Source: an uncultured Thiohalocapsa sp. (GTDB taxonomy: Bacteria; Pseudomonadota; Gammaproteobacteria; Chromatiales; Chromatiaceae). Taken from it: 64,000 nucleotides of DNA. The translations under genes and the position numbers were made by a program. This document shows positions 1 to 9,730 of this stretch, piece by piece. The notes beneath the pieces were generated by a model. The model was not told where the DNA came from. It worked only from the letters and a program-made list of their open reading frames with translations, and ran no database searches. How positions within the stretch are numbered: the stretch's first letter is position 1; every line of letters begins with the position of its first letter. The DNA lies in contig NZ_CAJXYK010000004.1 in assembly GCF_913063425.1 (NCBI RefSeq), positions 1 through 64,000 on the forward strand, read 5' to 3'.

Positions 1-764
1 AAGTCGAAGGACTCCGGCGCCTCCGACTTCCACAGCCGCAGCAGATTCACGTTGCCGACGCCGTAGCCCATGATGGGTGTGTCGTAGGCGACACCGTTCA
101 CCAGCAGGCTCGGCACCCAGCGCCTGCGCAGGGTGCCGTGCTCGTCGGTGTACGCCTCCGTATGGCCGTTGAAGCCCACCGGGAAGGACAGCTTCGGCCG
201 CGGGATCTCCCAGGGGTTGCCGGCGCGCAGCCAGGTGTCGCCGCGCTCGGACTGCCAGCCGTCGACGATGACCTGGTCGAAGATGCCGAATTCGTAGCGG
301 ATGCCGTAGCCGATGGCGGGGATCTGCAGTGTCGCGAGGGAGTCCATGTAGCAGGCGGCGAGCCGGCCGAGACCGCCGTTGCCGAGGCCCGGCTCTTCTT
401 CGGCCTCCACGATGGCTTCGAAATCCAGCCCCAGCTCCTCGCCGGCGGCGCGGGCGGTGTCGGTGATGCCGAGGTTCACCAGGTTGTTCACCAGGTGCGG
501 GCCGAGCAGGAACTCCGCGGACAGGTAGCACACCGTGCGGGCATTGGTCTGCTTGAAGGTCTGCGCCGACCTGATCCAGCGCGCCAGCAGGCGGTCGCGC
601 ACGGTATAGGCGGCGGCCATGTAGAGGTCATTGACGGTGGCGACTTCCAGGAAGCGGCCCTGCAGATAGAACAGGTTGTCCAGATAGGCGCGCTTCAGGT
701 CGTCCTTGCCGAGGCCGGTGCGTGTGCGATGCAGCTCGGTATCGGGCTTGGCGGTGTCGTTCAT
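1..764 (-). CDS. glgP: glycogen/alpha-glucan phosphorylase, N-terminal part (cut by window edge)
   Basis: The frame opens with ATG at 764 and runs off the left edge, giving about 254 of the roughly 800-850 residues usual for the family. Glycogen phosphorylase removes glucose-1-phosphate from alpha-1,4-glucan ends in the cytoplasm using pyridoxal phosphate. The translated part has the family signature around residues 115-135 (E-E-P-G-L-G-N-G-G-L-G-R-L-A-A-C-Y) followed by GYGIRYEFGIF and the substrate-side segment DTWLRAGNPWEIPRP. The PLP lysine lies in the missing C-terminal half. It follows phosphoketolase on the same strand after 113 bases, so the two are probably cotranscribed and could feed glucan carbon into the phosphoketolase bypass (inference). 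Both proteins begin with the similar string M-x-D-T-A-K. Confidence 0.95.
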   Translation of the reverse strand, partial: MNDTAKPDTELHRTRTGLGKDDLKRAYLDNLFYLQGRFLEVATVNDLYMAAAYTVRDRLLARWIRSAQTFKQTNARTVCYLSAEFLLGPHLVNNLVNLGITDTARAAGEELGLDFEAIVEAEEEPGLGNGGLGRLAACYMDSLATLQIPAIGYGIRYEFGIFDQVIVDGWQSERGDTWLRAGNPWEIPRPKLSFPVGFNGHTEAYTDEHGTLRRRWVPSLLVNGVAYDTPIMGYGVGNVNLLRLWKSEAPESFD

Positions 765-877
765 TGCAGTTTCCCTCGCTCAGGCGCTCGCCTGAAGATG
801 ACTCGGTGGTGTGCTTCTTTCGAGCAGGCAGGGGCTCAAGGCTCAGTCCTCAGGGCCAAGTGCCCCTCAGCCCTTGT

Positions 878-3253
878 TCAAAAAGGCCAAGTCCAGTCGT
901 CGTACTCCGGCATGTCGATGCCGTACTCGAAGGCGTAATTGCGCGCATCGATCTGCATGTCGCGGAAGCGCTGCTTGGCGTGCGCGCCGATCACCGCGAG
1001 CCTGGGCACGCGGTCGATGACGTCGATCGCGAGGCTGAAGCGGTCGATCTCGTTCTCGATGGCCAGCTCCAGCGGCGTGTTGATGTTGCCGCGCTCTTTG
1101 TAGCCGCGCACATGGAACTGGGAGTGGTTCGACTGCTTGTAGGTGAGGCGGTGGATGAGCCAGGGATAGCCGTGAAAGTTGAAGATGACCGGCTTGTCCT
1201 CGGTGAAGATGCTGTCGAAGTCGCGGAAGCTGAGCGCGTGCGGACCCTCATGGTGCAGCGTCATCAGGTCCACGACATTGACGAAGCGGATCTTGATGTC
1301 GTCGAACTCGGCTCGGAGCATGGCCGTGGCGGCCAGCGCCTCCTTGGTGGGGATGTCGCCGCAGCCCACCATGACCACGTCCGGCTCATGGCCCTCGTCG
1401 TTGCTGGCCCAGTCCCAGATGCCGACGCCCTTGGTGCAGTGCTTGATGGCGTCCTCCATGCTCAGGTACTGGAGGTGATTCTGCTTGTCGGCGACGATGA
1501 CGTTGATGTAGTTCTTGCTGCGCAGGCAGTGATCGGCCACTGACAGCAGGCAGTTCACGTCCGGCGGGAGGTAGATGCGCGCCACCTCCGGGTTCTTGTT
1601 GACCACCACGTCGAGAAAGCCCGGGTCCTGGTGGGTGAAGCCGTTGTGGTCCTGGCGCCAGACGGTGGACGTGATGAGCAGGTTCAGCGACGCGATGGGC
1701 GCCCGCCAGGGGATCTCGTTGCAGATGGCGAGCCACTTGGCGTGCTGGTTGTACATGCTGTCGATGACGTGGATGAAGGCCTCGTAGCTGGCGAAGAACC
1801 CATGGCGGCCCGTCAGCACATAACCCTCGTACCAGCCCTCCAGGGTGTGCTCCGAGAGCATTTCCATGACCCGGCCGTCCGGTGCCAGCTCGCCGCCGTC
1901 CGCGTCTTCCGGTAAGTACTCCGAGAGCCAGAGCTTCTTTGACACCTCATAGACTGCGTCCAGCTTGTTCGAGGTGTTCTCGTCCGGGCCGAAGATGCGG
2001 AAGTGGTCCTTGTTGTGGCGCATCACCTCGCGCAGCAGGGCGCCCAGGGGCTTGGTGTTCATGGCCCGTACCGTGCCCGGGCGCTCCACCTCGCAGGCGA
2101 ACCGGCGGAAGTCCGGCATGCGCAGCGAGTGGCGCAGCAGCCCGCCGTTGGCGTGGGGGTTGGCGCTCATGCGCAGGCTGCCCATGGGGGCGGCGGCGCG
2201 GATCTCGGGCTTGAGCCTGCCGGTCGCATCGAACAGCTCGTCCGGCTTGTAGCTCCGCATCCAGGCTTCCAGCTGCGCCAGGTGCTCGGGGTTGTTGTGC
2301 AGCCCTGACAGCGGCACCTGATGTGCACGCCAGAAGCCTTCGACTTTGTGGCCGTCAACGTTTTCAGGACCGGTCCAGCCCTTGGGTGTGCGCAGCACAA
2401 TCATGGGCCAGCGATAACGGGAGGCGTGGGCGGCGCCCTTGGCGCGGGCGTCAGCCTGGTACTCCCGGATGCGGGCGCAGCACTCGTCCATGGTGGCCGC
2501 CATCTGCTGGTGCATGGCCATGGGCTCGTCGCCGGCGACGAAATGCGGCTCCCAGCCGTAACCGCGCATCAGCGACGCCAGCTCGTCTTCGGGGATGCGG
2601 GCGAGCAGGGTGGGGTTGTTGATCTTGTAGCCGTTCAGGTGAAGGATCGGCAGCACAGCGCCGTCGCGGGCGGCGTTCAGAAATTTGCTGGAGTGCCAGG
2701 CGGTGGCCAGCGGGCCGGTCTCGGACTCGCCGTCGCCCACGGCCACCACCACCAGCAGCTCCGGGTTGTCGAAGGCGGCGCCGAAGGCATGGCTGATGGA
2801 ATAGCCGAGCTCGCCGCCCTCGTGGATGGAGCCGGGTGTCTCCGGCGTGCAGTGGGAGCCGATGCCGCCCGGGAAGGAGAACTGCTTGAAGAAGGCGCGC
2901 AGACCGTCCTCGTCCTCGGACTTGTTGGGATAGATCTCGGAGTAGGTCCCCTCCAGATAGACCGGCGCCAGCACGCCGGGTGCGCCATGGCCGGGGCCGG
3001 CGAGGAAGATGGCCTCCTGCTGGTGGGCGATGATGATCCGGTTGGTGTGGCAGTACATGAAAGCGAGCCCGGGGCTCGCGCCCCAGTGCCCGAGCAGGCG
3101 CTTCTTGATGTGAGCTTCCTTCAGGGGCTCGCGCAGCAGCGGGTTGTCCAGCAGGTAGATCATGCCGGCAGCGACGTAGTTGCAGGCGCGCCAGTAGGCG
3201 TCCAAGCGCTCAACCTCGGTCTGGCTCAGCGGAACTTTGGCGGTGTCGGTCAT
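878..3253 (-). CDS. xfp: xylulose-5-phosphate/fructose-6-phosphate phosphoketolase
   Basis: The 791-residue protein has the normal length for the family. It is a thiamine-diphosphate enzyme that splits xylulose-5-P (and often fructose-6-P) with phosphate into acetyl phosphate plus glyceraldehyde-3-P (or erythrose-4-P). Visible landmarks are the N-terminal HWGASPGL and GPGHG blocks (residues 56-90), the ThDP/Mg site beginning [12 protein letters not shown] (173 on) with the paired Asn in [12 protein letters not shown], and the C-terminal block with [15 protein letters not shown]. The ATG at 3253 is preceded by a good GGAG ribosome site. Upstream are 124 bases without a gene before the gluQ stop codon, so it may have its own promoter, but I see no strong one. 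Whether it prefers F6P or Xu5P cannot be read from the sequence. Confidence 0.96.
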   Translation of the reverse strand: MTDTAKVPLSQTEVERLDAYWRACNYVAAGMIYLLDNPLLREPLKEAHIKKRLLGHWGASPGLAFMYCHTNRIIIAHQQEAIFLAGPGHGAPGVLAPVYLEGTYSEIYPNKSEDEDGLRAFFKQFSFPGGIGSHCTPETPGSIHEGGELGYSISHAFGAAFDNPELLVVVAVGDGESETGPLATAWHSSKFLNAARDGAVLPILHLNGYKINNPTLLARIPEDELASLMRGYGWEPHFVAGDEPMAMHQQMAATMDECCARIREYQADARAKGAAHASRYRWPMIVLRTPKGWTGPENVDGHKVEGFWRAHQVPLSGLHNNPEHLAQLEAWMRSYKPDELFDATGRLKPEIRAAAPMGSLRMSANPHANGGLLRHSLRMPDFRRFACEVERPGTVRAMNTKPLGALLREVMRHNKDHFRIFGPDENTSNKLDAVYEVSKKLWLSEYLPEDADGGELAPDGRVMEMLSEHTLEGWYEGYVLTGRHGFFASYEAFIHVIDSMYNQHAKWLAICNEIPWRAPIASLNLLITSTVWRQDHNGFTHQDPGFLDVVVNKNPEVARIYLPPDVNCLLSVADHCLRSKNYINVIVADKQNHLQYLSMEDAIKHCTKGVGIWDWASNDEGHEPDVVMVGCGDIPTKEALAATAMLRAEFDDIKIRFVNVVDLMTLHHEGPHALSFRDFDSIFTEDKPVIFNFHGYPWLIHRLTYKQSNHSQFHVRGYKERGNINTPLELAIENEIDRFSLAIDVIDRVPRLAVIGAHAKQRFRDMQIDARNYAFEYGIDMPEYDDWTWPF

Positions 3254-3377
3254 CGGGCTCTCCTCGGCTCGTTTTGGTGGTGCATCCGGTAGGTTACGGC
3301 GCTGGCGTTAAGGGGCGGTGACGGCGGGCGGCCGGTGGTGCGGCTGGTCCGACCATGCAGCCGATCGTCCCCCGTCG

Positions 3378-4301
3378 TCAGCGCTCCGCCGCCTCTACTG
3401 CTGGATGCGTGATGCAACTGGGTATGCGTGTCACGTCCCAAGCATGCACGGCCCATGCCCAGAATGCGGCGACGTCGCCCGGTGGCTCAGGCGGCGGGCA
3501 TTGACCGAGGAAGCGCCAGGCGGCGAGCAGCGCCGGTAGGGGATCGCTGCGCTCCACCGGCAGCGCAGCGAGGGACTTGGAGAGCTTGCGCCCGCTCGCA
3601 TCCAGGGCGAGGGGCAGGTGGGCGTAGGTGGGCTGCGGGAGCCCGAGATGGCGCTGCAGCCGGATCTGTCTCGGCGTGGACAGCAGCAGGTCGGCGCCGC
3701 GCACGACGTCGGTGATGCCCTGGGCCGCGTCGTCCACCACCACCGCGAGCTGATAGGCGTAGAAGCCGTCGGCGCGGCGGAGCACGAAGTCGCCCACGGC
3801 GCGGGCCACGTCCTGCTGCTGCGGGCCATGGACGCGGTCCACGAAGCCGATCTCGGACCCGTCGGCGCGCAGCCGCAGGCTGCGCGGGGCGCGCCCGGCG
3901 GGCAGGCCCCTGCGGCAGGTGCCGGGATAGATGGGGCCTTCCGGGCCGGGCCTGCCGCCGAGCTGGATCTCGCGCCTTGTGCAGCCGCAGGCGTACACCA
4001 GACCCGCCGCACTGAGCCGCTCCAGGGCCGTGACATAGGCCTCGGTGCGTCCGGTCTGGTACCAGACCGAAGCGTCCCAGTGCAGGCCGAAGGCGTCGAG
4101 GCCTCGGAGGATGTCGTCCGCCGCGCCCGGCACCGTGCGCGGGCGGTCGAGGTCTTCCATGCGCACCAGCCACTCGCCCCCGGCCGCCCGCGCATCGGCG
4201 AAACTGCCGACGGCCGCGACGAGCGAGCCGAAGTGCAAGGGGCCGGTGGGGGAAGGGGCGAACCGCCCGCGGCGGCGTGACCCCGGCGGCGCTGCGGTCA
4301 A
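3378..4301 (-). CDS. gluQ: glutamyl-Q tRNA(Asp) synthetase
   Basis: The 307-residue protein is a truncated glutamyl-tRNA synthetase paralogue that ligates glutamate onto the queuosine base of tRNA(Asp); it lacks the anticodon-binding domain. The class I motifs are FAPSPTGPLHFGS (residues 14-26, HIGH equivalent) and KLSKS, and the zinc-site cysteines are in YACGCTRREI and YPGTCRRG. The only available start in the right place is TTG at 4301, because no ATG or GTG lies between the upstream stop and the GRFAPSPTG block; the ribosome site is weak, suggesting coupling to dksA, which ends 90 bases upstream. The dksA-gluQ order is the standard gammaproteobacterial arrangement. Confidence 0.93.
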   Translation of the reverse strand: MTAAPPGSRRRGRFAPSPTGPLHFGSLVAAVGSFADARAAGGEWLVRMEDLDRPRTVPGAADDILRGLDAFGLHWDASVWYQTGRTEAYVTALERLSAAGLVYACGCTRREIQLGGRPGPEGPIYPGTCRRGLPAGRAPRSLRLRADGSEIGFVDRVHGPQQQDVARAVGDFVLRRADGFYAYQLAVVVDDAAQGITDVVRGADLLLSTPRQIRLQRHLGLPQPTYAHLPLALDASGRKLSKSLAALPVERSDPLPALLAAWRFLGQCPPPEPPGDVAAFWAWAVHAWDVTRIPSCITHPAVEAAER

Positions 4302-4391
4302 CGGATGACCCGACGGTGCCCGTCGGACGCTGCTCGGGATGGCGGCGGTCGGGACGGCGGCGTGGCGTCAGACGTGCGCCCGGCCGTGGCC

Positions 4392-4826
4392 TCAGCCGCG
4401 CTGCTTCTCCCGGATCTCGTCGAGGGTCTTGCAGTCGATGCAGAGTGTGGCCGTGGGCCGGGCCTCCAGACGGCGCACGCCGATCTCGACACCGCAGGCC
4501 TCGCAGTAGCCGTACTCGTGCTCGTCGATGCGCTCCAGGGCCTCATCGATCTTCTTGATGAGCTTGCGCTCGCGGTCGCGGGTGCGCAGCTCCAGGCTGA
4601 ACTCCGACTCCTGCGTGGCGCGGTCGTTCGGGTCCGGGAAATTGGTGGCCTCGTCCTGCATGTGGTGGACGGTGCGGTCCACCTCTTCCATCAGTTGGCG
4701 CTTCCATTCCAGCAGCAGCTTGCGGAAGTGCTCCTCCTGCTCGGGACTCATGTAGTCCTCGTCCTTGCCGGCCTCGTAGGGCTCGAATCCGAACGCCTTC
4801 GCGCCTTGTGTGTTCGCCTCGGCCAT
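4392..4826 (-). CDS. dksA: RNA polymerase-binding transcription factor DksA
   Basis: DksA inserts its coiled coil into the RNA polymerase secondary channel and, with ppGpp, controls rRNA, amino-acid and stress promoters. The 144-residue protein keeps the coiled-coil tip with its two acidic residues (Asp65 and Asp68 in NFPDPND) and the C4 zinc finger (Cys108, Cys111, Cys129, Cys132) followed by [10 protein letters not shown]. The frame is open further upstream, but the ATG at 4826 has a GGGAG ribosome site and gives the normal family length, so it is preferred. The gene diverges from the HAD gene at 5060, leaving 233 bases that should hold both promoters. Confidence 0.97.
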   Translation of the reverse strand: MAEANTQGAKAFGFEPYEAGKDEDYMSPEQEEHFRKLLLEWKRQLMEEVDRTVHHMQDEATNFPDPNDRATQESEFSLELRTRDRERKLIKKIDEALERIDEHEYGYCEACGVEIGVRRLEARPTATLCIDCKTLDEIREKQRG

Positions 4827-5059
4827 GGGTGTGCTCCCGCAGACAAAGGGTGGTCGTTGCTGGACCTGCCGCCGGGTATCGGGTCGGGCGGGAGCCCGCG
4901 CGACACGGAGCCCGAGCAGCGCTGAATCCGCGTTTCTACCAGAGACCGTGAGCGGCGGCAACTGGCGCCGCGGGCGCCGCAGTGGCGCCCGACCCGCAGG
5001 ACCGGCGCTGTGCTAGTCTGGAACGCCCTGACGACCCATGCAGCACTGAGGCCGCCGGC

Positions 5060-5881
5060 ATGCCGAAGCTCGAAGCGATTATTTTCGACGTCGACGGGAC
5101 CCTCGCCGACACCGAGCGCGATGGTCATCGCGTTGCCTTCAACGCCGCCTTCGCGGATGCGGGCCTGGACTGGGAGTGGTCCGTTCCCCTCTACGGCGAG
5201 CTGCTGCGTGTCACCGGCGGCAAGGAGCGCATCCGCGCCTACCTGGCCGAGCATCTGCCTGACTTCGCGCCGCCGGAGCCGCTGGATGACTTCGTGCTTG
5301 GGCTGCACAAGCGCAAGACGGCCCACTACACACAGATGATGCGTGCCGGTGCCATCGGGCTCAGGCCAGGTGTGCTGCGGCTGCTGCGCGAGGCCATGGA
5401 CGCTGGTATCAGGCTCGCCATCGCCACCACCACCACGCCGGAGAACGTCGCGGCGCTGCTGTCGGCGGTGCGCGTGCCGGGCCAGTATCCGGCGCTGGAG
5501 CACTGGTTCGAGGTGATCGCCGCCGGTGATGTTGTGCCGGCCAAGAAGCCTGCGCCGGACATCTTCGACCTGGCGCTGGCGGAGCTGGACCTGCCGGCGA
5601 GCGCCTGTGTCGCCGTCGAGGACTCCGACAACGGTGTGCGCTCGGCGCTGGGGGCGGGTCTGCACGCGCTGTTGGTCACGCAGAGCTCCTACACGGCCGA
5701 ACAGCACTTCGACGGTGCGGCCCTGGTGGTGGATGGGCTCGGTGAGCCCGGCCTGCCGTCGCCGCAGGTGGTGGCCGGCGGCTGTGCCGATCCGCTGACG
5801 GCGGCCGTGCAGCGGGCGGGCTGCGTCGATCTCGCCGTGCTGCGGGCATTGCACGGCTGTGTCCAGAGCGCCGTTGGGTAG
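5060..5881 (+). CDS. HAD-superfamily phosphatase, CbbY/beta-phosphoglucomutase-like
   Basis: The 273-residue protein is a subfamily I HAD hydrolase. Motif I is IIFDVDGTLADTE with nucleophile Asp10 and general acid Asp12, motif II is IATTTTPEN, motif III is the Lys in PAKKPAPDIF, and motif IV is VAVEDSDNG. The substitution pattern matches CbbY-type proteins, some of which dephosphorylate the Rubisco inhibitor xylulose-1,5-bisphosphate; no Calvin-cycle gene is in this window, so the substrate is uncertain. The start is taken at ATG 5060, directly before the conserved core; 26 further codons upstream are open but carry no conserved sequence. The C-terminal ~45 residues after the core are unremarkable. 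Confidence 0.88.
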   Translation: MPKLEAIIFDVDGTLADTERDGHRVAFNAAFADAGLDWEWSVPLYGELLRVTGGKERIRAYLAEHLPDFAPPEPLDDFVLGLHKRKTAHYTQMMRAGAIGLRPGVLRLLREAMDAGIRLAIATTTTPENVAALLSAVRVPGQYPALEHWFEVIAAGDVVPAKKPAPDIFDLALAELDLPASACVAVEDSDNGVRSALGAGLHALLVTQSSYTAEQHFDGAALVVDGLGEPGLPSPQVVAGGCADPLTAAVQRAGCVDLAVLRALHGCVQSAVG

Positions 5882-5891
5882 CGAGACCGCC

Positions 5892-7082
5892 ATGCTGGAG
5901 CCCGCCGCCCGCGCGCAGGCCGTCGCGCCCTTCCAGGTCATGGCGATCCTCGGGCGCGCGCAGGCGCTGGAGGCCGAAGGGCGCGATGTCATTCATCTGG
6001 AGGTGGGCGAGCCGCGGTTCCCCATGCCGGAGCCCCTCCTGGACGCGGCGCGGCGCGCGCTCGGGCAAGAGTCCATGGGCTACACTCCGAGCGCGGGGCT
6101 GCCGGCGCTGCGTCGGGCCATCGCCGCGCATTATGCGCGGCAATACGACGTCGAGCTGGAGCCGGCGCGCATCATCGTCACCCCGGGCGGCTCCGGGGCA
6201 CTGCAGCTCGCGCTCGCCGCGGTGCTCGAGGTCGGCGACGGGGTGATGGTCACCGAGCCCGGTTATCCCTGTCACCGGCATATGGCGGCCGTGACCGGCG
6301 GCGTCGTGCATCCGCTGGTGCTCGGCGGGGCGGATGCCTGGTGTCCGACGGCGCAGGCGGTGGCGGCACAATGGCGGCCCGGCACCCGGGCGCTGATGGT
6401 CACCTCGCCCGGGAATCCCACCGGTGCAGTGCTGGCGCCCGCGGCGCTGGCGGAGCTGTCTGCCGCGGTGCGCGCGCGGGCGGCGGCGCTCGTGGTGGAC
6501 GAGACGTATCAGGGGTTGGTCTACGATGCGCCGGATGTCACGGCGCTCGGCTGCGGCGAAGACGGGGTCTTCGTCGTCAACAGCTTCTCCAAGTATTTCG
6601 GCCTGACCGGCTGGCGCTTGGGCTGGCTGGTGGTGCCGCCTGGCTGGTCGCCGGTGGTGGAGCGCCTGGCGCAGAATCTGTTCCTGGCTGCGCCGACGCT
6701 GGCGCAGCATGTGGCGCTCGCGGCCTTCGGCCCCGAGGTGCGCACACTGCTCGAAGAGCGCCGCACCGAGCTGCGGCGCCGGCGGGACCTGCTGGTGGAC
6801 GCGCTGGCGTCCTGCGGCTTCGGGCTGGACGCAGTGCCGCAGGGGGCCTTTTATGTTTATGCGGCCCTGCCGCCGGACGCCCCGGATGCGCCGGCATTTG
6901 CGGCGGCGCTGCTGGAGGACGCCGGCGTCGCGGTCACCCCGGGTGCGGATTTTGGCGGCCCGGATGCGCCGCGCAGGCTACGCTTCGCCTATACCGAGAG
7001 CCTGGACCGTCTCGAGACGGCTGTGGCGCGGTTGCGCGCCGTCATGGGAGCCGAGCGCGACCAGTCGGGCCAAAACGGCTGA
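5892..7082 (+). CDS. pyridoxal-phosphate aminotransferase, class I/II (fold type I)
   Basis: The 396-residue protein has the complete aspartate-aminotransferase fold signature: VTPGGSGALQLAL (phosphate cup), TSPGNPTGAV, VVDETYQGLVYD and the PLP-lysine block NSFSKYFGLTGWRLGW with Lys234. The C-terminal substrate-binding arginine is in RRLRFAYTES. Reports on close relatives cover aspartate, alanine and methionine/aromatic substrates, so the amino acid used cannot be assigned. ATG 5892 is chosen; a GTG at 5859 in the same frame would overlap the preceding HAD gene. The 10-base spacing suggests the two genes are cotranscribed. Confidence 0.9.
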   Translation: MLEPAARAQAVAPFQVMAILGRAQALEAEGRDVIHLEVGEPRFPMPEPLLDAARRALGQESMGYTPSAGLPALRRAIAAHYARQYDVELEPARIIVTPGGSGALQLALAAVLEVGDGVMVTEPGYPCHRHMAAVTGGVVHPLVLGGADAWCPTAQAVAAQWRPGTRALMVTSPGNPTGAVLAPAALAELSAAVRARAAALVVDETYQGLVYDAPDVTALGCGEDGVFVVNSFSKYFGLTGWRLGWLVVPPGWSPVVERLAQNLFLAAPTLAQHVALAAFGPEVRTLLEERRTELRRRRDLLVDALASCGFGLDAVPQGAFYVYAALPPDAPDAPAFAAALLEDAGVAVTPGADFGGPDAPRRLRFAYTESLDRLETAVARLRAVMGAERDQSGQNG

Positions 7083-7358
7083 TCCGTGCGGTACGACCTG
7101 TGACGAGCGTACACCCAAGCGCGGCGAAATCGCCGCCAGGGCCGCCTGATGGCCGGCATCCGTGTCCGACCGGCTGCACCGAAAACGGTGTGAAACAAGC
7201 GCATCGCGGACGAAAACACTCGTTCACTGTGCAATAATCGCGGCGCCGCGGGGATCGGTTGGGCGCAGCGCGCCGGAGACGCCCTGCGCCGGACACCCGG
7301 TCGGTCGGTGGAGCAACCCGGCCGGGCCACCCAATCGGAATGCTGCGAAAGGTTGTCC

Positions 7359-7973
7359 ATGCCCCGATACCTCCTCATATTCGCCGTGGCCGCGGCCCTG
7401 CTCGCGGCCGGCTGTGCCAAACCGCGATTCCCGTTCCTGCCGGAGGCGACCTACCAACTGCGCTATGCGCAGAAGTATAAAATCGGACCCGGTGACTCGG
7501 TGCAGATCTTCGTGTGGCGGTATCCTGAGGTGAGCACGACCGTTCCGGTGCGACCCGATGGCTACATCTCGGCCCCGCTGCTTGAGGACGTGCCCGCAGC
7601 CGGCAAAACCCCCACGGAGCTGGCACGGGATCTCGAGGAGGCGCTCTCGGTCTTCCTGCGGGACCCGTTGGTGACGGTGATCGTGCAGGGCTTCGTCGGC
7701 ATCTACCCGGAGCAGATTCGGGTGCTGGGCGAGGCGACGGAGCCCCGCGCACTCCAATATCGCGACGGCATGACCCTGCTGGACCTGCTGATCGCGGTTG
7801 GTGGGATCACGGAGTTTGCGGACGGCAACCGGGCTGTGCTGGTGCGCTTCGAGAATGGTGAGAAGAGGCAGTACACGGTACGGTTGCGCGACCTCATCGA
7901 AGACGCCGATTTGACCGCCAACGTGGACATGCGCCCCGGGGACATTCTGCTGATCCCGGAATCCTGGTTCTGA
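7359..7973 (+). CDS. polysaccharide export lipoprotein, exosortase-A locus type (Wza/EpsE-like)
   Basis: The 204-residue protein is the outer-membrane export component of the exopolysaccharide machine. It has a lipoprotein signal peptide ending in the lipobox LAAGC (Cys21), a Poly_export domain starting at YKIGPGDSVQIFVWRYPE, and a SLBB-type region (IRVLGEATEPRALQYRDGMTL split over two strands). It is short, as in the PEP-CTERM-associated subfamily, and lacks the long C-terminal barrel-forming part of E. coli Wza. ATG 7359 is preferred over an upstream frame opening at 7308 because it starts the signal peptide and has an AAAGG ribosome site. It is the first gene of the plus-strand locus; the 276 bases upstream should carry the main promoter, though I cannot assign one. 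Confidence 0.92.
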   Translation: MPRYLLIFAVAAALLAAGCAKPRFPFLPEATYQLRYAQKYKIGPGDSVQIFVWRYPEVSTTVPVRPDGYISAPLLEDVPAAGKTPTELARDLEEALSVFLRDPLVTVIVQGFVGIYPEQIRVLGEATEPRALQYRDGMTLLDLLIAVGGITEFADGNRAVLVRFENGEKRQYTVRLRDLIEDADLTANVDMRPGDILLIPESWF

Positions 7974-8019
7974 GCATCGCGGCGCCGGCGCCGCTCACCC
8001 GCGAACTGAAAGCAAACCG

Positions 8020-9609
8020 ATGCAAGACGTCATCCGCTTAGCGATGTTCTACCTCAGTGGTATCTGGCGATACCGCTGGTTCGTACTCATCGTCGCCGCT
8101 ATCGCATCCCCCATCGGCTGGGCCTACGTCGCCTCCCTGCCTGACACCTATCGCTCCAACGCGCGGGTGTATGTGGACACCGACTCGGTGCTGACGCCGC
8201 TGCTGCGGGGCCTCGCCATCAACACCAACGAGTCGCAGCGCGTGCGGATGATGACCAGCGTGCTGTTCGGGCGTGAGAACATGGAGAAGCTTGCCCGCAT
8301 GACGGACATGGACCTGCGAGCAAACACCCCTGAAGAGATGGACGCTCTGATCGGCAGCCTGAAGCGCCGGGTCAAGCTGCGGGCGTCGGCCTCCAACATC
8401 TACCAGATTTCATTCGAGGATCAGTCGCCGGACCTCGCCAAGCGGGTCGTACAGTCGATGCTCACCATCTTCGTGGAATCCAATCTTGGGTCGTCGCGCC
8501 AGGATCAGGACTCGGCGGAGCGGTTTCTGCAGCGAGAGATCAAGGACTACGAGCGGCGTCTGATCGATGCCGAGCGTAAGCTCAAGGAGTTCAAGATGCG
8601 CAATCTCGATCTGCTGTCCGAGAAAGGGAGCTATTATGACAGGCTCAGGCAGTCGAAGCAGGAGCTCATCGGCGCACAGGATCAACTCGCTCTCGCCGAG
8701 AGTCGGCGGGAAGAGATCGCGCAGCAGCTCGAATACATGGAGAGCGAAGGCGCGAGCTTGCCTTACTTCCAGACTTGGCTGGAGGAGTCCTCCAGGGAGA
8801 TCACCAACCCCCTGGATGCCAAGATCGCTGAGATGGAAGGCCAGATCGATGATCTGCTCATCCGCTACACGGAGCGACACCCCGAGGTCATCGCCATGCG
8901 TCGTGCCCTCGTGCGGCTCATCCAGCAGCGGGACGCTCAGCGCGACGACTATGTCGAGGAGCAGCAGAACAACGAAGTGGCTGTCGTCCGCTCGTTGTCC
9001 GAAAGCCCGGTCTATCAGGAAATGCAGCTTCGGCTTGCGAGCGCGGAAACCGAGCTCGCCGCCCGGGAAACCCGGGTAGCCTCACTGCGCGACAAGATCG
9101 AAAAGTTCCAGGCCGCCGTGGATGAGGTACTGCAGATCGAGGCCGAACAGAAGCAGCTGAATCGGGACTATGGCATTCTGAAGGACAACCACCAGACGCT
9201 GTTGCAGCGGCTGGAGCAGGCGCGGCTCACGCGAGAGGTCGATTCCAGCGTCGACACCGTGAAGTTCCGCACCCTGGACCCGCCGAAGGTGCCGAAGCAG
9301 CCCTCGGGCCCAGACCGTGTCGGCATGGCCTCGCAGGTCTTCGGCGGCTCGCTGGTGGCTGGTCTGGGTATCGCGTTCCTGCTTGCGCAACTGCGACCGG
9401 TTTTCTTTGATCGGCGTCAGCTCTCGGAGGTGACGGGCGTGCCAGTGCTGGGCAGCATCAACCTGATCACGGTGCCCCGCCAACGCCTGCGCAAACGCTT
9501 GGCGACGGTTGCCTTCTCGATGTCGCTGTTGCTGCTGATCGCAAGCTACGCCGCAGTGCTCACCGTCTTCTTCCTGGATGTTGACGTGGCTTCGAAGCTG
9601 CCGTTCTGA
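8020..9609 (+). CDS. XrtA-system polysaccharide chain-length determinant (Wzz/GNVR type)
   Basis: The 529-residue inner-membrane protein has a transmembrane helix near residues 18-36, a long periplasmic region with extended coiled coils (about residues 160-400), and a second membrane span near 445-465 followed by a third near 495-520. It belongs to the Wzz/GumC-like chain-length family and lacks a fused kinase; the kinase is the next gene. Such proteins set polymer length and link the Wzy polymerase to the export lipoprotein. Typical elements are the N-terminal YRSNARVYVDTDSVL and the Pro-rich segment TLDPPKVPKQPSGPDR before the second helix. It lies 46 bases downstream of the export gene, in the same direction. 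Confidence 0.92.
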   Translation: MQDVIRLAMFYLSGIWRYRWFVLIVAAIASPIGWAYVASLPDTYRSNARVYVDTDSVLTPLLRGLAINTNESQRVRMMTSVLFGRENMEKLARMTDMDLRANTPEEMDALIGSLKRRVKLRASASNIYQISFEDQSPDLAKRVVQSMLTIFVESNLGSSRQDQDSAERFLQREIKDYERRLIDAERKLKEFKMRNLDLLSEKGSYYDRLRQSKQELIGAQDQLALAESRREEIAQQLEYMESEGASLPYFQTWLEESSREITNPLDAKIAEMEGQIDDLLIRYTERHPEVIAMRRALVRLIQQRDAQRDDYVEEQQNNEVAVVRSLSESPVYQEMQLRLASAETELAARETRVASLRDKIEKFQAAVDEVLQIEAEQKQLNRDYGILKDNHQTLLQRLEQARLTREVDSSVDTVKFRTLDPPKVPKQPSGPDRVGMASQVFGGSLVAGLGIAFLLAQLRPVFFDRRQLSEVTGVPVLGSINLITVPRQRLRKRLATVAFSMSLLLLIASYAAVLTVFFLDVDVASKLPF

Positions 9610-9730
9610 CCCGGATGGATGCGCATCCGGTGATGCCCCGTACTGGCTGCCGCGCCCAGCGATCATCCCCGGCTGTGGCACGCCGTCGCCACGTATCTTT
9701 CGATACGCACACACAGTCTGGAGTCACGTT

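Noticed and set aside
780-795. Short perfect inverted repeat (TCAGGCG-CT-CGCCTGA) between xfp and glgP.
   Set aside because: Stem of seven with no T-run; such hairpins are expected by chance in GC-rich DNA.
5011-5019. TGCTAGTCT as a possible extended -10 for the CbbY-type gene.
   Set aside because: Only 41 bases before the ATG and without a -35; plausible but too weak to list as a feature.
9677-9692. TGGCAC element upstream of the tyrosine kinase, considered as a sigma-54 site.
   Set aside because: The GC dinucleotide is not ten bases downstream of GG and TTGC is absent.
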